Made by a program: the position numbers and the translations under genes
Shown here: piece after piece, positions 40,220 through 48,120 of the stretch
How positions within the stretch are numbered: position 1 is the stretch's first letter
Layout of the letters: the number at the start of each line of letters is the position of its first letter
The notes under the pieces: generated by a model
Databases searched by the model: none
What the model was told of the DNA's origin: nothing
What the model saw: only the letters and a program-made list of their open reading frames with translations
Assembly: GCF_001584145.1 (NCBI RefSeq)
Contig: NZ_CP013232.1
Span: 744,001 to 808,000, forward strand
Direction of reading: 5' to 3'
DNA from: Collimonas fungivorans
GTDB taxonomy: Bacteria; Pseudomonadota; Gammaproteobacteria; Burkholderiales; Burkholderiaceae_D
Length of the DNA stretch: 64,000 nucleotides

Positions 40220-40540
40220 GTGCTGTTGCCGGCAGCGCTTCCGCGGCGAGAAATCCGGCACGAACCTGAATCGACTACCTGCAACTGCGGTTGCCCATTG
40301 AAGCGTACTGGCGAAGACATCGCCGAAAAGCTCGATTATCATCCGGTATCTTTACGGTCGAGCGCCATGTACGCGGCAAAGGGGGCTGCCGCCAATGCCA
40401 AACACTAGTGCAGGCGCCGGTTGCTCCCCCACATTATCGACATAGGTGCGAGTACAACGTTAAGTCCTGCTTGGTCGGTCGTTGCTCGATGGCGCATAGC
40501 ATCAGATGCACGGCCTACCTGGTTCGCTCGACTCGCCTTC
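40220..40540 (+). pseudogene. IS66-family transposase (TnpC) relic with frameshifts
   Basis: Translation gives successive pieces of an IS66 TnpC zinc-finger region in different frames: LPRREIRHEPESTTCNCGCP and LKRTGEDIAEKLDYHP in one frame, then GIFTVERHVRGKGGC and RQCQTLVQAPVAP in the next, then PHIIDIGAS in the third. In intact IS66 proteins these are contiguous. Similarity fades after about 40500. No terminal repeats were identified, so the borders are approximate. Confidence 0.7.
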
Positions 40541-40786
40541 GTTTATCCGGACTCTTCTTCGCTTCCGTGCCAGACATTTGTCAGCAAAAAAATGTACCTT
40601 GCACAAAAAGAGAAGCCATCATCTGTCCGGTCAATTCATCCATGTAAACGAGGATATAAATTTTATGTTTAAGGTATTTGGAAAAGGATCTTCGAGTAAT
40701 GCGTGGAACCGGCATTGAAAATGCAGAGCAAGACATCGTTAAGGTGCATGAAAGTGTGAACGCGCGAGCACTTGGCTTGAACTCAT
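40541..40786 (+). other. Decayed region with two very short start-equipped frames
   Basis: Two short frames have plausible binding sites: 40665-40718 (MFKVFGKGSSSNAWNRH, after gaggata) and 40699-40827 (MRGTGIENAEQDIVKVHESV ..., 42 residues, after aagga). They run in different frames toward the longer ORF at 40787, so they may be the broken 5' part of that gene. Confidence 0.3.
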
Positions 40787-41431
40787 ATGCGCATCGGACG
40801 GTGCGAGTATCATCCCCCCGCGCTTGAACATCTTAAGGCAGCATCATGGGCAAACCGAGTATCGAAGCAAATACTGAATAGTAGGGCGGGAAACCAGGAA
40901 ACCGATATCCACGCCACATCAGGCGAAAGTTGCGCACGAGAAATTCTCGGACAGGACGCAAAGCTTCCCCAGTTGCAGCGGGCACAAGTCATGCAAGGTA
41001 CGGTTGTGGTCGATCCATGGCCAGGTCATCCAAGCGCCTGTACGCTCGACCATGCCGTACTCTACGACGCCAAGACCGGGAATGCACTCCCATTGGTCAG
41101 ATTATCCGGTGAATTGAGAGAGGAGACATGGACCGAGAGAGCTCTGGATAAGAAAGATGCTAGACGCATCGAGAATATCCAACCGATGGATACGGAGAAA
41201 GTTAATAAGAAACTCATGAAGAAAAATTTGCCAGCAATTGGAGAGCAACTTGTGGCCCATATCCATCAGGAAGAGCAGGGGAACGTTCGCCGTGGGCGTC
41301 CACAGCTATTAGACGTACGCGTTGCAACTGACCCTAGCACAAGATACACAGACGATCATACGCATTCTGGGAATACCTTCGATGATATTTCTCGCCGCGT
41401 TATTAACCGTCAGAGAATTGGGCGTGGCTGA
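40787..41431 (+). CDS. Hypothetical protein, possibly 5'-decayed
   Basis: Not recognised. A 214-residue hydrophilic, charged protein with no signal peptide or membrane helix. A central segment (QVMQGTVVVDPWPGHP ... LDHAVLYDAKTG) has the look of a beta-rich enzyme core, and the C-terminal half is Lys/Arg-rich helical. The start has no good ribosome binding site, and the overlapping short frame just upstream (40699-40827) meets it near a six-C run at about 40814, so a frameshift is plausible. Its position behind an IS66 relic in the accessory segment suggests acquired DNA. It may be real, truncated or non-functional. Confidence 0.45.
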   Translation: MRIGRCEYHPPALEHLKAASWANRVSKQILNSRAGNQETDIHATSGESCAREILGQDAKLPQLQRAQVMQGTVVVDPWPGHPSACTLDHAVLYDAKTGNALPLVRLSGELREETWTERALDKKDARRIENIQPMDTEKVNKKLMKKNLPAIGEQLVAHIHQEEQGNVRRGRPQLLDVRVATDPSTRYTDDHTHSGNTFDDISRRVINRQRIGRG

Positions 41432-41729
41432 AGAAATTATTGATTCGACAATGAAATGTTGAGCTAAAAGTGGTCCCAGGCCGGAAATTTGATCTGAACT
41501 TTTTGCGCATGACCTTACTTGTCACTTAACGACAAAGCTGGGCAGTTTGCGATTGGCGCAGGGCATCACGAGATGAAGCCATATCGCCTGTTTCCACATG
41601 GACCATCAAACAATATTGCTTTATGGCATGCTATTTGCGGTGTGATACGCGAAGCCGTCGTATTGCTTTATGCATCGCAGCGGACGTGGTCCATACGCAG
41701 CGCTCCAAAATATTCTTAAGAATTTCTTT
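41432..41729. other. Intergenic region before the GH128 gene
   Basis: About 300 bases with no supported gene. It should contain the promoter of the glycoside hydrolase gene; an AT-rich stretch (tattcttaagaatttcttta) ends directly at its start codon, and tcttaaga is a small palindrome. Nothing else was recognised. Confidence 0.3.
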
Positions 41730-42740
41730 ATGCACCTGGCACACCTTTGCATGCATTTTTCATGGTCGCGCCGCCGCACGGCCGTGTGGCCCCTGGTCTT
41801 CGCCGGCTGCTTGGTCCTGGGTGGCTGCGGAGGCGGCGGCGACAGCGGTTCCGGAACGGCGTCGGGATCTCCGAATGCCGCGACCGTACCTGCGGTGACT
41901 GCTCCAGCGACTGTACCGAATCCGGCCGATCCCGCCGGCACCACGCCACCAGCGGGGACGGTTGCGGCGAAGAGCGCAAAGCGCGGCGTCGCCTATGACC
42001 TGGCGAGTCCGCTTGACCTTGCCGTGCTCGCGCCTGGCGTGAGCTGGTGGTACAACTGGAGCTCGCAACCGAACGCCCAGGTACCCGCGGACTACCGCGC
42101 GCAGTACCAGATGGATTTTTATCCGATGCTGTGGAACGGCAATTACGATGCGGCCAGCATCGAAGCATCCCTCAAGAAAAATCCTCAAATCAAGTATCTG
42201 CTGGTGCTGAACGAACCCAACCAGTCCGACCAGTCCAATCTCACGCCGCAGCAGGCCGCAAACCTGTGGCCTGGCTTCGAAGCGATCGCGGCGCACACCG
42301 GCGTCAAGATAGTCGGGCCGGCGATAAGCTGGGGCACCATGCCGGGTTATGCCGATCCGGTGGTATGGCTGGACGCCTTCTATGCCGCCTATCGCAACGC
42401 CAACGGCAACCGCGATCCGCAAATCGATTACCTGGCGTTCCATTGGTACGACTACGGCCTGGCAGGGCAGCTCGACCGCCTCGCCAAGTATGGCAAGCCG
42501 TTCTGGGTTACCGAATTTGCCAACTGGCATGCGCAAAACGACGGCGCGCAGATCGACACGCTTGCCAAGCAGGAGGCGCAGATGAAGGACATGGTGGCGA
42601 TCTGCGAGGCGCGCGCCGACGTATTCCGTTATGCATGGTTTACCGGCCGCTGGAATAACGACAGCCATTTCACCAGCTTGCTGGGCGCTCCCGGGCAGCT
42701 TACGGACCTGGGCCGGCTGTATCTGTCGCTTCCGCATTGA
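41730..42740 (+). CDS. GH128-like beta-1,3-glucanase lipoprotein
   Basis: A 336-residue predicted surface or periplasmic glycoside hydrolase. The signal sequence ends in the lipobox VLGGC (Cys33), followed by a Gly/Ser/Thr/Pro linker to about residue 85. The catalytic TIM barrel then shows GVSWWYNW, the acid/base Glu162 in LLVLNEPNQSD, the nucleophile Glu262 in FWVTEFANWH, and YLAFHWYDYG, all of the Asl1/GH128 type. These enzymes cut beta-1,3-glucan of fungal walls, which fits a mycophagous Collimonas-like host. Other Met starts lie at 41670 and 41751; none has a strong binding site. Confidence 0.85.
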   Translation: MHLAHLCMHFSWSRRRTAVWPLVFAGCLVLGGCGGGGDSGSGTASGSPNAATVPAVTAPATVPNPADPAGTTPPAGTVAAKSAKRGVAYDLASPLDLAVLAPGVSWWYNWSSQPNAQVPADYRAQYQMDFYPMLWNGNYDAASIEASLKKNPQIKYLLVLNEPNQSDQSNLTPQQAANLWPGFEAIAAHTGVKIVGPAISWGTMPGYADPVVWLDAFYAAYRNANGNRDPQIDYLAFHWYDYGLAGQLDRLAKYGKPFWVTEFANWHAQNDGAQIDTLAKQEAQMKDMVAICEARADVFRYAWFTGRWNNDSHFTSLLGAPGQLTDLGRLYLSLPH

Positions 42741-42775
42741 TGGCAGCGGCCGGATGAACCACACCGCCATGCGCT

Positions 42776-43351
42776 TTAATGCAGATGCAGCGCCTTGCCG
42801 ATATAGTCAAAGAATATGCAATACAGCATGATCGGCAACGGCAAACCAAGCATGGTGCCGATCAGGTATTTATAAAATTTCACGCCGGACAAGGCCAGTG
42901 CGTAATTCAGTGCGGGTACGGTCTGAAACAGTATCCTTAACAACGCGATGCTTGCAATCGGGTGCGCATCGAGGCCGCTGAGTATTTTCAATGCATGACG
43001 GTTCTTCAATTCCCGGAATGCATCGCCGCCGATGAAGCGGATTGTCAGGAAAGTAAACACGCAGGAAATGACCGCCGCGACATAGGTTGCAAGGCCGCCC
43101 CAGGTCTTGCCCAGGGCCAGTACCGCCGCCGCGAGGAAAATCCACCCGGGTACCTGGATCAGGTTACCCAGGCAAAACAATAAAATAAAGATCAGCAAGC
43201 CGCTGACTTTATTGTCAACGATCTGTTGACGAAGGAACGCCAGGTTGAAATGCTCCCGCAGCCCGGAAAATTGAAACAGGGCGAGCAGCAGCAACAGGAA
43301 AAGAACAACGATCAACAGCCGTTTGTAGGGGCGCAAGGCAGAGTCTCGCAA
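42776..43351 (-). CDS. TVP38/TMEM64 family membrane protein
   Basis: A 191-residue inner-membrane protein with about five hydrophobic segments, starting with RLLIVVLFLLLLLALFQF. The VTT/SNARE-associated core includes GNLIQVPGWIFLAAAVLALG and FQTVPALNYALALSGVKF. DedA-related families are implicated in lipid carrier flipping; the function of this branch is not established. Convergent with the GH128 gene; 15 bases separate it from the LprI-like gene upstream. Confidence 0.85.
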   Translation of the reverse strand: MRDSALRPYKRLLIVVLFLLLLLALFQFSGLREHFNLAFLRQQIVDNKVSGLLIFILLFCLGNLIQVPGWIFLAAAVLALGKTWGGLATYVAAVISCVFTFLTIRFIGGDAFRELKNRHALKILSGLDAHPIASIALLRILFQTVPALNYALALSGVKFYKYLIGTMLGLPLPIMLYCIFFDYIGKALHLH

Positions 43352-43366
43352 GTTAAGGTGAGCAGG

Positions 43367-43822
43367 TCATGGACCGTCGGTATCGAGCACACGATTGTAG
43401 GATTCCAGTCTCAACGCACGCTCTTGCGTCAGGGCCAGTCCTTCATATTCTTGCATCGGTACGTACATTGTCCCATGCCGGGTTTCAAACAGGGCGGACT
43501 GCGCCCGGATCTCCGCATCCCGGAAAACGATCCAGGCCCGCTGAGACGCGCGCAGGTTCTGCGCGGCGGGCGCCGGCAAGGTTCGCATCAATTTCCGGTA
43601 GGCGGCATTCAGCCGGTTATCGTAGGTTTTGAGCGCTGTCGCATAACAGGCTGTCTGGTCGGCCGTAGAGACTGTTTTCTCGCTTGACAGGCAGGTGTCT
43701 AGCGCATCGGCAGTTTTATCTTTGTCTTGTGCCGGAGCGGCAAACGCCGGCGTCCCTCCCATCACGCAGAAAGTAAGTAGCGTGGAGAGGCAACCAAGCC
43801 GATGGCGACGGTTCGATTTCAA
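43367..43822 (-). CDS. LprI-like (DUF1311) secreted protein
   Basis: A 151-residue protein with a signal peptide (MKSNRRHRLGC ... TPAFA) and the DUF1311/LprI domain: DTCLSSEKTVSTADQTACYA, LNAAYRKLM and SQRAWIVFRDAEI. Some members inhibit lysozymes (Mycobacterium LprI), most are unstudied. The mature part has paired Cys likely to form a disulfide. It is followed after 15 bases by the TVP38 gene and may share its transcript. Confidence 0.8.
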   Translation of the reverse strand: MKSNRRHRLGCLSTLLTFCVMGGTPAFAAPAQDKDKTADALDTCLSSEKTVSTADQTACYATALKTYDNRLNAAYRKLMRTLPAPAAQNLRASQRAWIVFRDAEIRAQSALFETRHGTMYVPMQEYEGLALTQERALRLESYNRVLDTDGP

Positions 43823-43866
43823 TGCGGATTCCAGGATTGGATGGGACTCTGTCCGGGTTTTTATGG

Positions 43867-44211
43867 CTAGGCGGTTTGCTTGCGTTTCAGGAAAATTCCG
43901 CCGGCAAGCAGCACTACGCCTACTCCCAACAGAAATTTCGACAACATGCTGCCACCCACTTCACTGTTATTGGCGGCACTGATGGCGAGCGCAGCTGCCT
44001 GGGCGTCGGTAGCAGTCATGGCCGTTGCAAATGCGGTCTCTTCACATTGCTTGATCAAGGACTGTTCGGATTTCTCCGCGGTCAGTCTATCGCGGCATTG
44101 CTGGGCTAAAGCGGCATCGGCCTTAGGCGGGCCGCCGCTGAAACTGAGGATTGCGCCCAAAACCAGCAACAGTACGCCGATGCAGATCAGCATTACAGGA
44201 TTCTTTTTCAT
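43867..44211 (-). CDS. Small two-helix membrane protein
   Basis: Not recognised. 114 residues with an N-terminal helix (VMLICIGVLLLVLGAILSF, about residues 6-25) and a C-terminal helix (LLGVGVVLLAGGIFL, about 92-108), ending in KRKQTA. The loop between them has two Cys (QQCRDR, KQCEET), probably disulfide-bonded in the periplasm. Its hydrophilic loop somewhat recalls the LprI-like neighbour. Confidence 0.65.
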   Translation of the reverse strand: MKKNPVMLICIGVLLLVLGAILSFSGGPPKADAALAQQCRDRLTAEKSEQSLIKQCEETAFATAMTATDAQAAALAISAANNSEVGGSMLSKFLLGVGVVLLAGGIFLKRKQTA

Positions 44212-44306
44212 CAGTATTCCTTGCGTTGTCTCGTGTCAAAGTAACACGTCGGGCCGGGTTGCGATAGAGACCTTGGCGTCATGGGGCGGCCATGAAAAAC
44301 ATTCTG

Positions 44307-45209
44307 TCACGGCGAGTCTTTATCGCCGCCGCCGCGGTTGCGCCATTTCAACGACAGCCAGACGGCAAGCGCCGTCGTTCCTGCAAACGCCAGCACTGCC
44401 AGAAAAATCGAACGGCTGGAGACGTAGACATAGGCCGTGACAAGCCCTACAAACAAGGGCGCCAGCCATTCTTCCAGCTTGGATGGCTTGCGCTGGCCAG
44501 AGCGGTTCCTGGTTGTCGCTTGCGGCCCGGCTGGATCTGCATCCCCCGCGGTCAGGCGCGTGCGTCTTCCCGTCTCGGGAAATGCCGCGCTTAGCGCCGC
44601 ACCGGGCCAGATGCCTGGCGGGCCGGAGCCGCCGAGCATCCACACTGGGTTGCCGCTGTTTTTCCATCGCAGGAAATCTGCCGCCATGCCGGCAAAGTGG
44701 TCGCCGGCTTCCGGCGGAAGATTGTTGTCCAGGCGGTCCATGCTCTGCGCACCCATCCGCATCCATTGTTCGCCATCCGAGATATCCGGCAAGCCGGCGG
44801 TGCGAAGCAGGAGAAATCCTTCAAAATGCGTGGCGACCAGCTTTTCAAACGCCTCGTAGGTGGAGCGGTATTGTTCGCCAATGGCGGTCACCACTTTTTC
44901 CTTGCGCAGCGCCAGCCGTTCCAGCGCCTGGTCCTTGCTGGTGACGAAGTAGGGATAGAGGGCTTCCGGGTTCTCCGCATCGGCCTGGAATTCCGCGCGT
45001 TCCCCTTCCGCATCGTTGACATCGAAATCGTCGATCATCCTGGCGAATTTCAGGTCAGCTTCGCCGTAGATGCACCACCATAAGAGCGGGGGACCGCTTT
45101 TCGCTTCCAGTTCAATCCCTGGATCGTCCCAGAATGTGCGCCATTCATCGCGTTCGCCGTTGGGCATTGCCCGCTGCTTGCAGTCATTCAGAAACACTGG
45201 ATGAGACAT
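44307..45209 (-). CDS. Hypothetical protein with C-terminal membrane helices
   Basis: Not recognised. A 300-residue acidic cytoplasmic domain (MSHPVFLNDCKQRAMPNGER ...) rich in Trp and Glu is followed by a Gly/Pro linker and two C-terminal helices (WLAPLFVGLVTAYVYV; IFLAVLAFAGTTALAVWLSL). The start at 45209 has the strong site GGAAGGAG seven bases upstream; a Met 12 codons earlier lacks one. Nothing in the neighbourhood clarifies its job. Confidence 0.7.
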   Translation of the reverse strand: MSHPVFLNDCKQRAMPNGERDEWRTFWDDPGIELEAKSGPPLLWWCIYGEADLKFARMIDDFDVNDAEGERAEFQADAENPEALYPYFVTSKDQALERLALRKEKVVTAIGEQYRSTYEAFEKLVATHFEGFLLLRTAGLPDISDGEQWMRMGAQSMDRLDNNLPPEAGDHFAGMAADFLRWKNSGNPVWMLGGSGPPGIWPGAALSAAFPETGRRTRLTAGDADPAGPQATTRNRSGQRKPSKLEEWLAPLFVGLVTAYVYVSSRSIFLAVLAFAGTTALAVWLSLKWRNRGGGDKDSP

Positions 45210-45436
45210 TGCAACTCCTTCCGCAAAAAAACTGGGTGGCAGCATGTCCTGTGCAATCGCACCAGACGGAGTCTTGTGAATCAGGTTCAGGCGAAGCTTT
45301 TGTAAACCGCCATATTAACGAAAAAAGGACATTTCGTTTATTCCCGCAGCACATTCAACTGAGCCAGGGAGAGGCGAACAGGACGAGATTCCCAATGCTC
45401 GCCTGGCTTTATGAAATGACATCCCTCAGGATTCAG

Positions 45437-46471
45437 TCAGTAGCCGTCGACTTCGATAACCGCCTCGGCGAACGCCTGGGGCGCTTCCTGCGGCAGGTTG
45501 TGGCCGACGCCCTTGATGATTCGGTGAGTCCGTTTTCCAGAAAATTTGCTGGCGTAGGATGTTCCGTCCGAAGCCGGTGCGACGCCATCGGAATCGCCAT
45601 CGAGGGTGATGGTGGGCACCGCGATGACGGGGCCTGCCGCCAGCCGCCGTTCCAGTTCGTCGTATTTCGGTTCGCCTGCGGCGATGCTCAGGCGCCAGCG
45701 GTAGTTGTGGATGACGATGCTGATGTAGTCCGGGTTGTCGAAGGAGGTCGCGCAGCGGTTGAACGTAGCGTCGTCGAAATCCCACTTCGGCGAATTGACC
45801 TTCCAGATGAGATTGCCGAATTCGCGCCGGTTCGCGTCGTAGCCGGCCCGGCCGCGTTCGGTGGCGAAATAAAACTGGTACCACCAGCCGTGTTCGACCT
45901 TCGGCGACAGCGGTATCTTGTTGCGCTCAAGGTTGTTGATCAGGTAGCCGTTGACCGACACCATGACCTTGCAGCGTTCTGGCCAGAGCGCTGCGATGAT
46001 ATTGGCAGTGCGTGCGCCCCAGTCGTAGCCGGCAAGGATCGCTTTCTCGATCTTGAGCGCATCCATCAAAGCGATGATATCGAGCGCCACCACCGACTGC
46101 TGGGCGTTGCGGAAGGTCGTGTCTGAAAGAAAACGCGTCGTGCCGTGGCCGCGCAGATGCGGGACGATCACCCGGTAGCCTGCCGATGCCAGCAAAGGAG
46201 CGACGTCGACAAAACTGTGGATGTCATACGGCCAGCCGTGCAGGAGAATGACTGCGGGCCCATCAGCAGGGCCGGCTTCTGCGTAGCCGACATTCAGGAC
46301 ACCGGCGTCGATCTGTTTCAGCGGACCGAACGAGGTGTTGCTGCCCGTTTTAAGCGCAAGCGGTGCGGCAGTCTGTGCTTTTGCGGTTCCCGTCAGGCCG
46401 AACTGGGCGGCGGCAATGGTGATGGTCGCGGCGCCAAAAAGGCGGCGGTGATGGTTGATTTTTTCAGTCAT
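45437..46471 (-). CDS. Secreted alpha/beta hydrolase, epoxide hydrolase-like
   Basis: A 344-residue exported hydrolase. The twin-arginine-like start HHRRLFGAATITIA and an AQA-type cleavage near residue 33 suggest export. Catalytic features: oxyanion HGWP (78-81), nucleophile Asp150 in LAGYDWGARTAN (an Asp nucleophile as in epoxide hydrolases and dehalogenases, not the Ser of esterases), acid region LDGDSDGVAP and His in GVGHNLPQEAP. It is 56 bases downstream of the thioredoxin-like gene and probably the last gene of that operon. Confidence 0.85.
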   Translation of the reverse strand: MTEKINHHRRLFGAATITIAAAQFGLTGTAKAQTAAPLALKTGSNTSFGPLKQIDAGVLNVGYAEAGPADGPAVILLHGWPYDIHSFVDVAPLLASAGYRVIVPHLRGHGTTRFLSDTTFRNAQQSVVALDIIALMDALKIEKAILAGYDWGARTANIIAALWPERCKVMVSVNGYLINNLERNKIPLSPKVEHGWWYQFYFATERGRAGYDANRREFGNLIWKVNSPKWDFDDATFNRCATSFDNPDYISIVIHNYRWRLSIAAGEPKYDELERRLAAGPVIAVPTITLDGDSDGVAPASDGTSYASKFSGKRTHRIIKGVGHNLPQEAPQAFAEAVIEVDGY

Positions 46472-46527
46472 GATCTCTCTCCGATTGATATGAAGCGCCG
46501 AAATTGCCGGCATGGTTCGTTGGGGTT

Positions 46528-47049
46528 TCAGGTTTCCTTCTGTGCCAGCAAAGCCTGGATCGCTGCTTCGGTTTCCGCGTATTTCCCCTCGCCGAAATGG
46601 GTGTAGACGATCTGGCCTTTCTTGTTGACCAGGTAGAACGCGGGCCAGTACTGGTTGTTGTACGCAGTCCATGTCGCGTAGCGGTTGTCCTGCGCAACCG
46701 GGAAACCGATGTCGAAGCGTTTGATGGCAGTCTTGACGTTGTCGGTATTGCGCTCGAACGGATATTCGGGCGTATGCACGCCGACCACCACCAGGCCCTG
46801 GTCCTTGTATTTCTGGTGCCAGCTTTTCACATAGGGCAGGGTGTGGATGCAGTTGATGCAGGTGTAGGTCCAGAAATCGACCAGCACCACCTTGCCGCGC
46901 AGTTGCTGCATGGTCAGCGGTTCGCTGTTGAGCCATTTCTCGATGCCGGTGAATTCGGGAGCCGGGCGAATATTTTTCAGCGGCTCGGCATGGGTTGCCG
47001 TGACGGCGAAGGCGGCGACTGCGGTCAGTGCCTTGAATCGGGAGAGCAT
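46528..47049 (-). CDS. Periplasmic thioredoxin-like protein (TlpA/DipZ type)
   Basis: A 173-residue redoxin with a signal peptide (MLSRFKALTAVAAFAVTATHA). The active site is Cys64-x-x-Cys67 in DFWTYTCINCIHTLP, with the cis-Pro in YWPAFYLV. The TYTCINC form is typical of the thioredoxin domain fused to or encoded beside CcdA-like proteins. Its start codon is one base after the CcdA stop, so it very likely receives electrons from that protein and reduces periplasmic disulfides. Confidence 0.9.
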   Translation of the reverse strand: MLSRFKALTAVAAFAVTATHAEPLKNIRPAPEFTGIEKWLNSEPLTMQQLRGKVVLVDFWTYTCINCIHTLPYVKSWHQKYKDQGLVVVGVHTPEYPFERNTDNVKTAIKRFDIGFPVAQDNRYATWTAYNNQYWPAFYLVNKKGQIVYTHFGEGKYAETEAAIQALLAQKET

Positions 47050-47050
47050 G

Positions 47051-47767
47051 TCAAAGTCCTTTCAGGTCAGGAAAAAAACGGGTGAGAGAGGTGTAGATGA
47101 GGATGTCGTACTGCAGGTAGATCGCAGCGGCGCTCAGGATCACCAGCATCCCGAACAGTTGCTGCAGCCTCTGTGTGTGCCGCGCCAGCTGGCGCACGCG
47201 GCGGGTCATGTACTGGCCGCCGTAGATGACGGCGAGCATGGGAAGCGCGGCGCCGATGGCGTACAGGGTGAGCAGCAATGCCGACCAGCCGAGGTCCTGG
47301 GCCTTGACCACCAGCACCAAGATAGACGCCAGTACCGGGCCGGCGCATGGCGTCCATACCGCGCCCAGCGACATGCCCAGTACAAAACCGCCGGCATAAC
47401 CAGGGCCGGCCTGTACGCCGCGTGCACTGATGCGCTGCAGCGGCTGTTCCAGGCGCGCCAGCAGCCATTCATAGGGACGCGGCCATAAGCGCAGCAGGCC
47501 GGACAGCGCCAGCAGCGCGATGCCGGTGTTGCGCAGCGCTTCCTGCGCCACCTGCACGGTGCTGGAAACCGCGCCCAGCAGCATGGCGAAAGAAGCGAAA
47601 GTCAGGATGAAACCAGACATGATGAACAATGGCCGTACCCGGCTGGGCCGGTCGACTGAGCTGCCGAGCAGCACCGGCACGACCGGCAGGATGCACGGCG
47701 AAGCAATGGTAAGCAGGCCGGCCAGCAGTGCTAGCGGCGTTTCGATCAGGTTGTGCATGGCGGCCAT
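47051..47767 (-). CDS. CcdA/DsbD-like thiol-electron transporter
   Basis: A 238-residue membrane protein with six hydrophobic segments. The pair of membrane Cys, Cys25 in IASPCILPVVPVLLG and Cys141 in AVWTPCAGPVLAS, transfers electrons from cytoplasmic thioredoxin to the periplasm. First gene of the leftward operon with the thioredoxin-like protein and the alpha/beta hydrolase. A start at Met4 (47758) is also possible. Confidence 0.9.
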   Translation of the reverse strand: MAAMHNLIETPLALLAGLLTIASPCILPVVPVLLGSSVDRPSRVRPLFIMSGFILTFASFAMLLGAVSSTVQVAQEALRNTGIALLALSGLLRLWPRPYEWLLARLEQPLQRISARGVQAGPGYAGGFVLGMSLGAVWTPCAGPVLASILVLVVKAQDLGWSALLLTLYAIGAALPMLAVIYGGQYMTRRVRQLARHTQRLQQLFGMLVILSAAAIYLQYDILIYTSLTRFFPDLKGL

Positions 47768-48120
47768 TCCGGCAGTTGGGATAGCTGTATTGGAACGTCG
47801 GCACGTATCCGCTGTGTGTCAAGAGCGCACCGCCAGTGCAATTTTTTGTATCGACGCCGTTGCAGATACACTTGGACACAAATCGTCCCGGGATCCGCGT
47901 TATAAAGCAAACATTGCTATCCTGGAGACCCGGAATGAATATAGAAACTGCGCAAAAACACCGCACAGATCCCGCCGCGGCGGAGCCGGCATGAGGCGGC
48001 TTCTTGCCATGCTGGCCTTTGTCGCCGGCGGCCTGGCGACGGAACTGGGTGCCCCGTTGCACTGCGACCTGATCCATGTCAGCCGCCCATGTCAAAGACG
48101 CCGTAAGGTATGATTCCCAA
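47768..48120. other. Divergent intergenic region with a doubtful 40-codon ORF
   Basis: 353 bases between the ccdA-like operon and the two-component system. A plus-strand frame at 47991-48113 (MRRLLAMLAFVAGGLATELG ..., 40 residues) looks like a signal sequence followed by Arg-rich residues and ends eight bases before the regulator; it may be a leader peptide or chance. Confidence 0.3.
47804..47870. promoter_or_regulatory. TGTATC/GATACA elements between ccdA-like operon and two-component system
   Basis: CGTATCCGCT at 47804-47813, TGTATC at 47847-47852 and GATACA at 47865-47870. The last two form a dyad with a 12-base spacer. The same elements occur upstream of ohr. They are candidate binding sites for the OmpR-type regulator encoded at 48121; this is an inference. 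Confidence 0.35.

Noticed and set aside
41519..41719. 66-codon frame before the GH128 gene
   Set aside because: Non-standard start, no binding site and no recognisable content; it overlaps the likely promoter.
46472..46936. N-terminal extension of the alpha/beta hydrolase
   Set aside because: The extension lies over the thioredoxin-like gene in another frame; the Met at 46471 begins a normal export signal.
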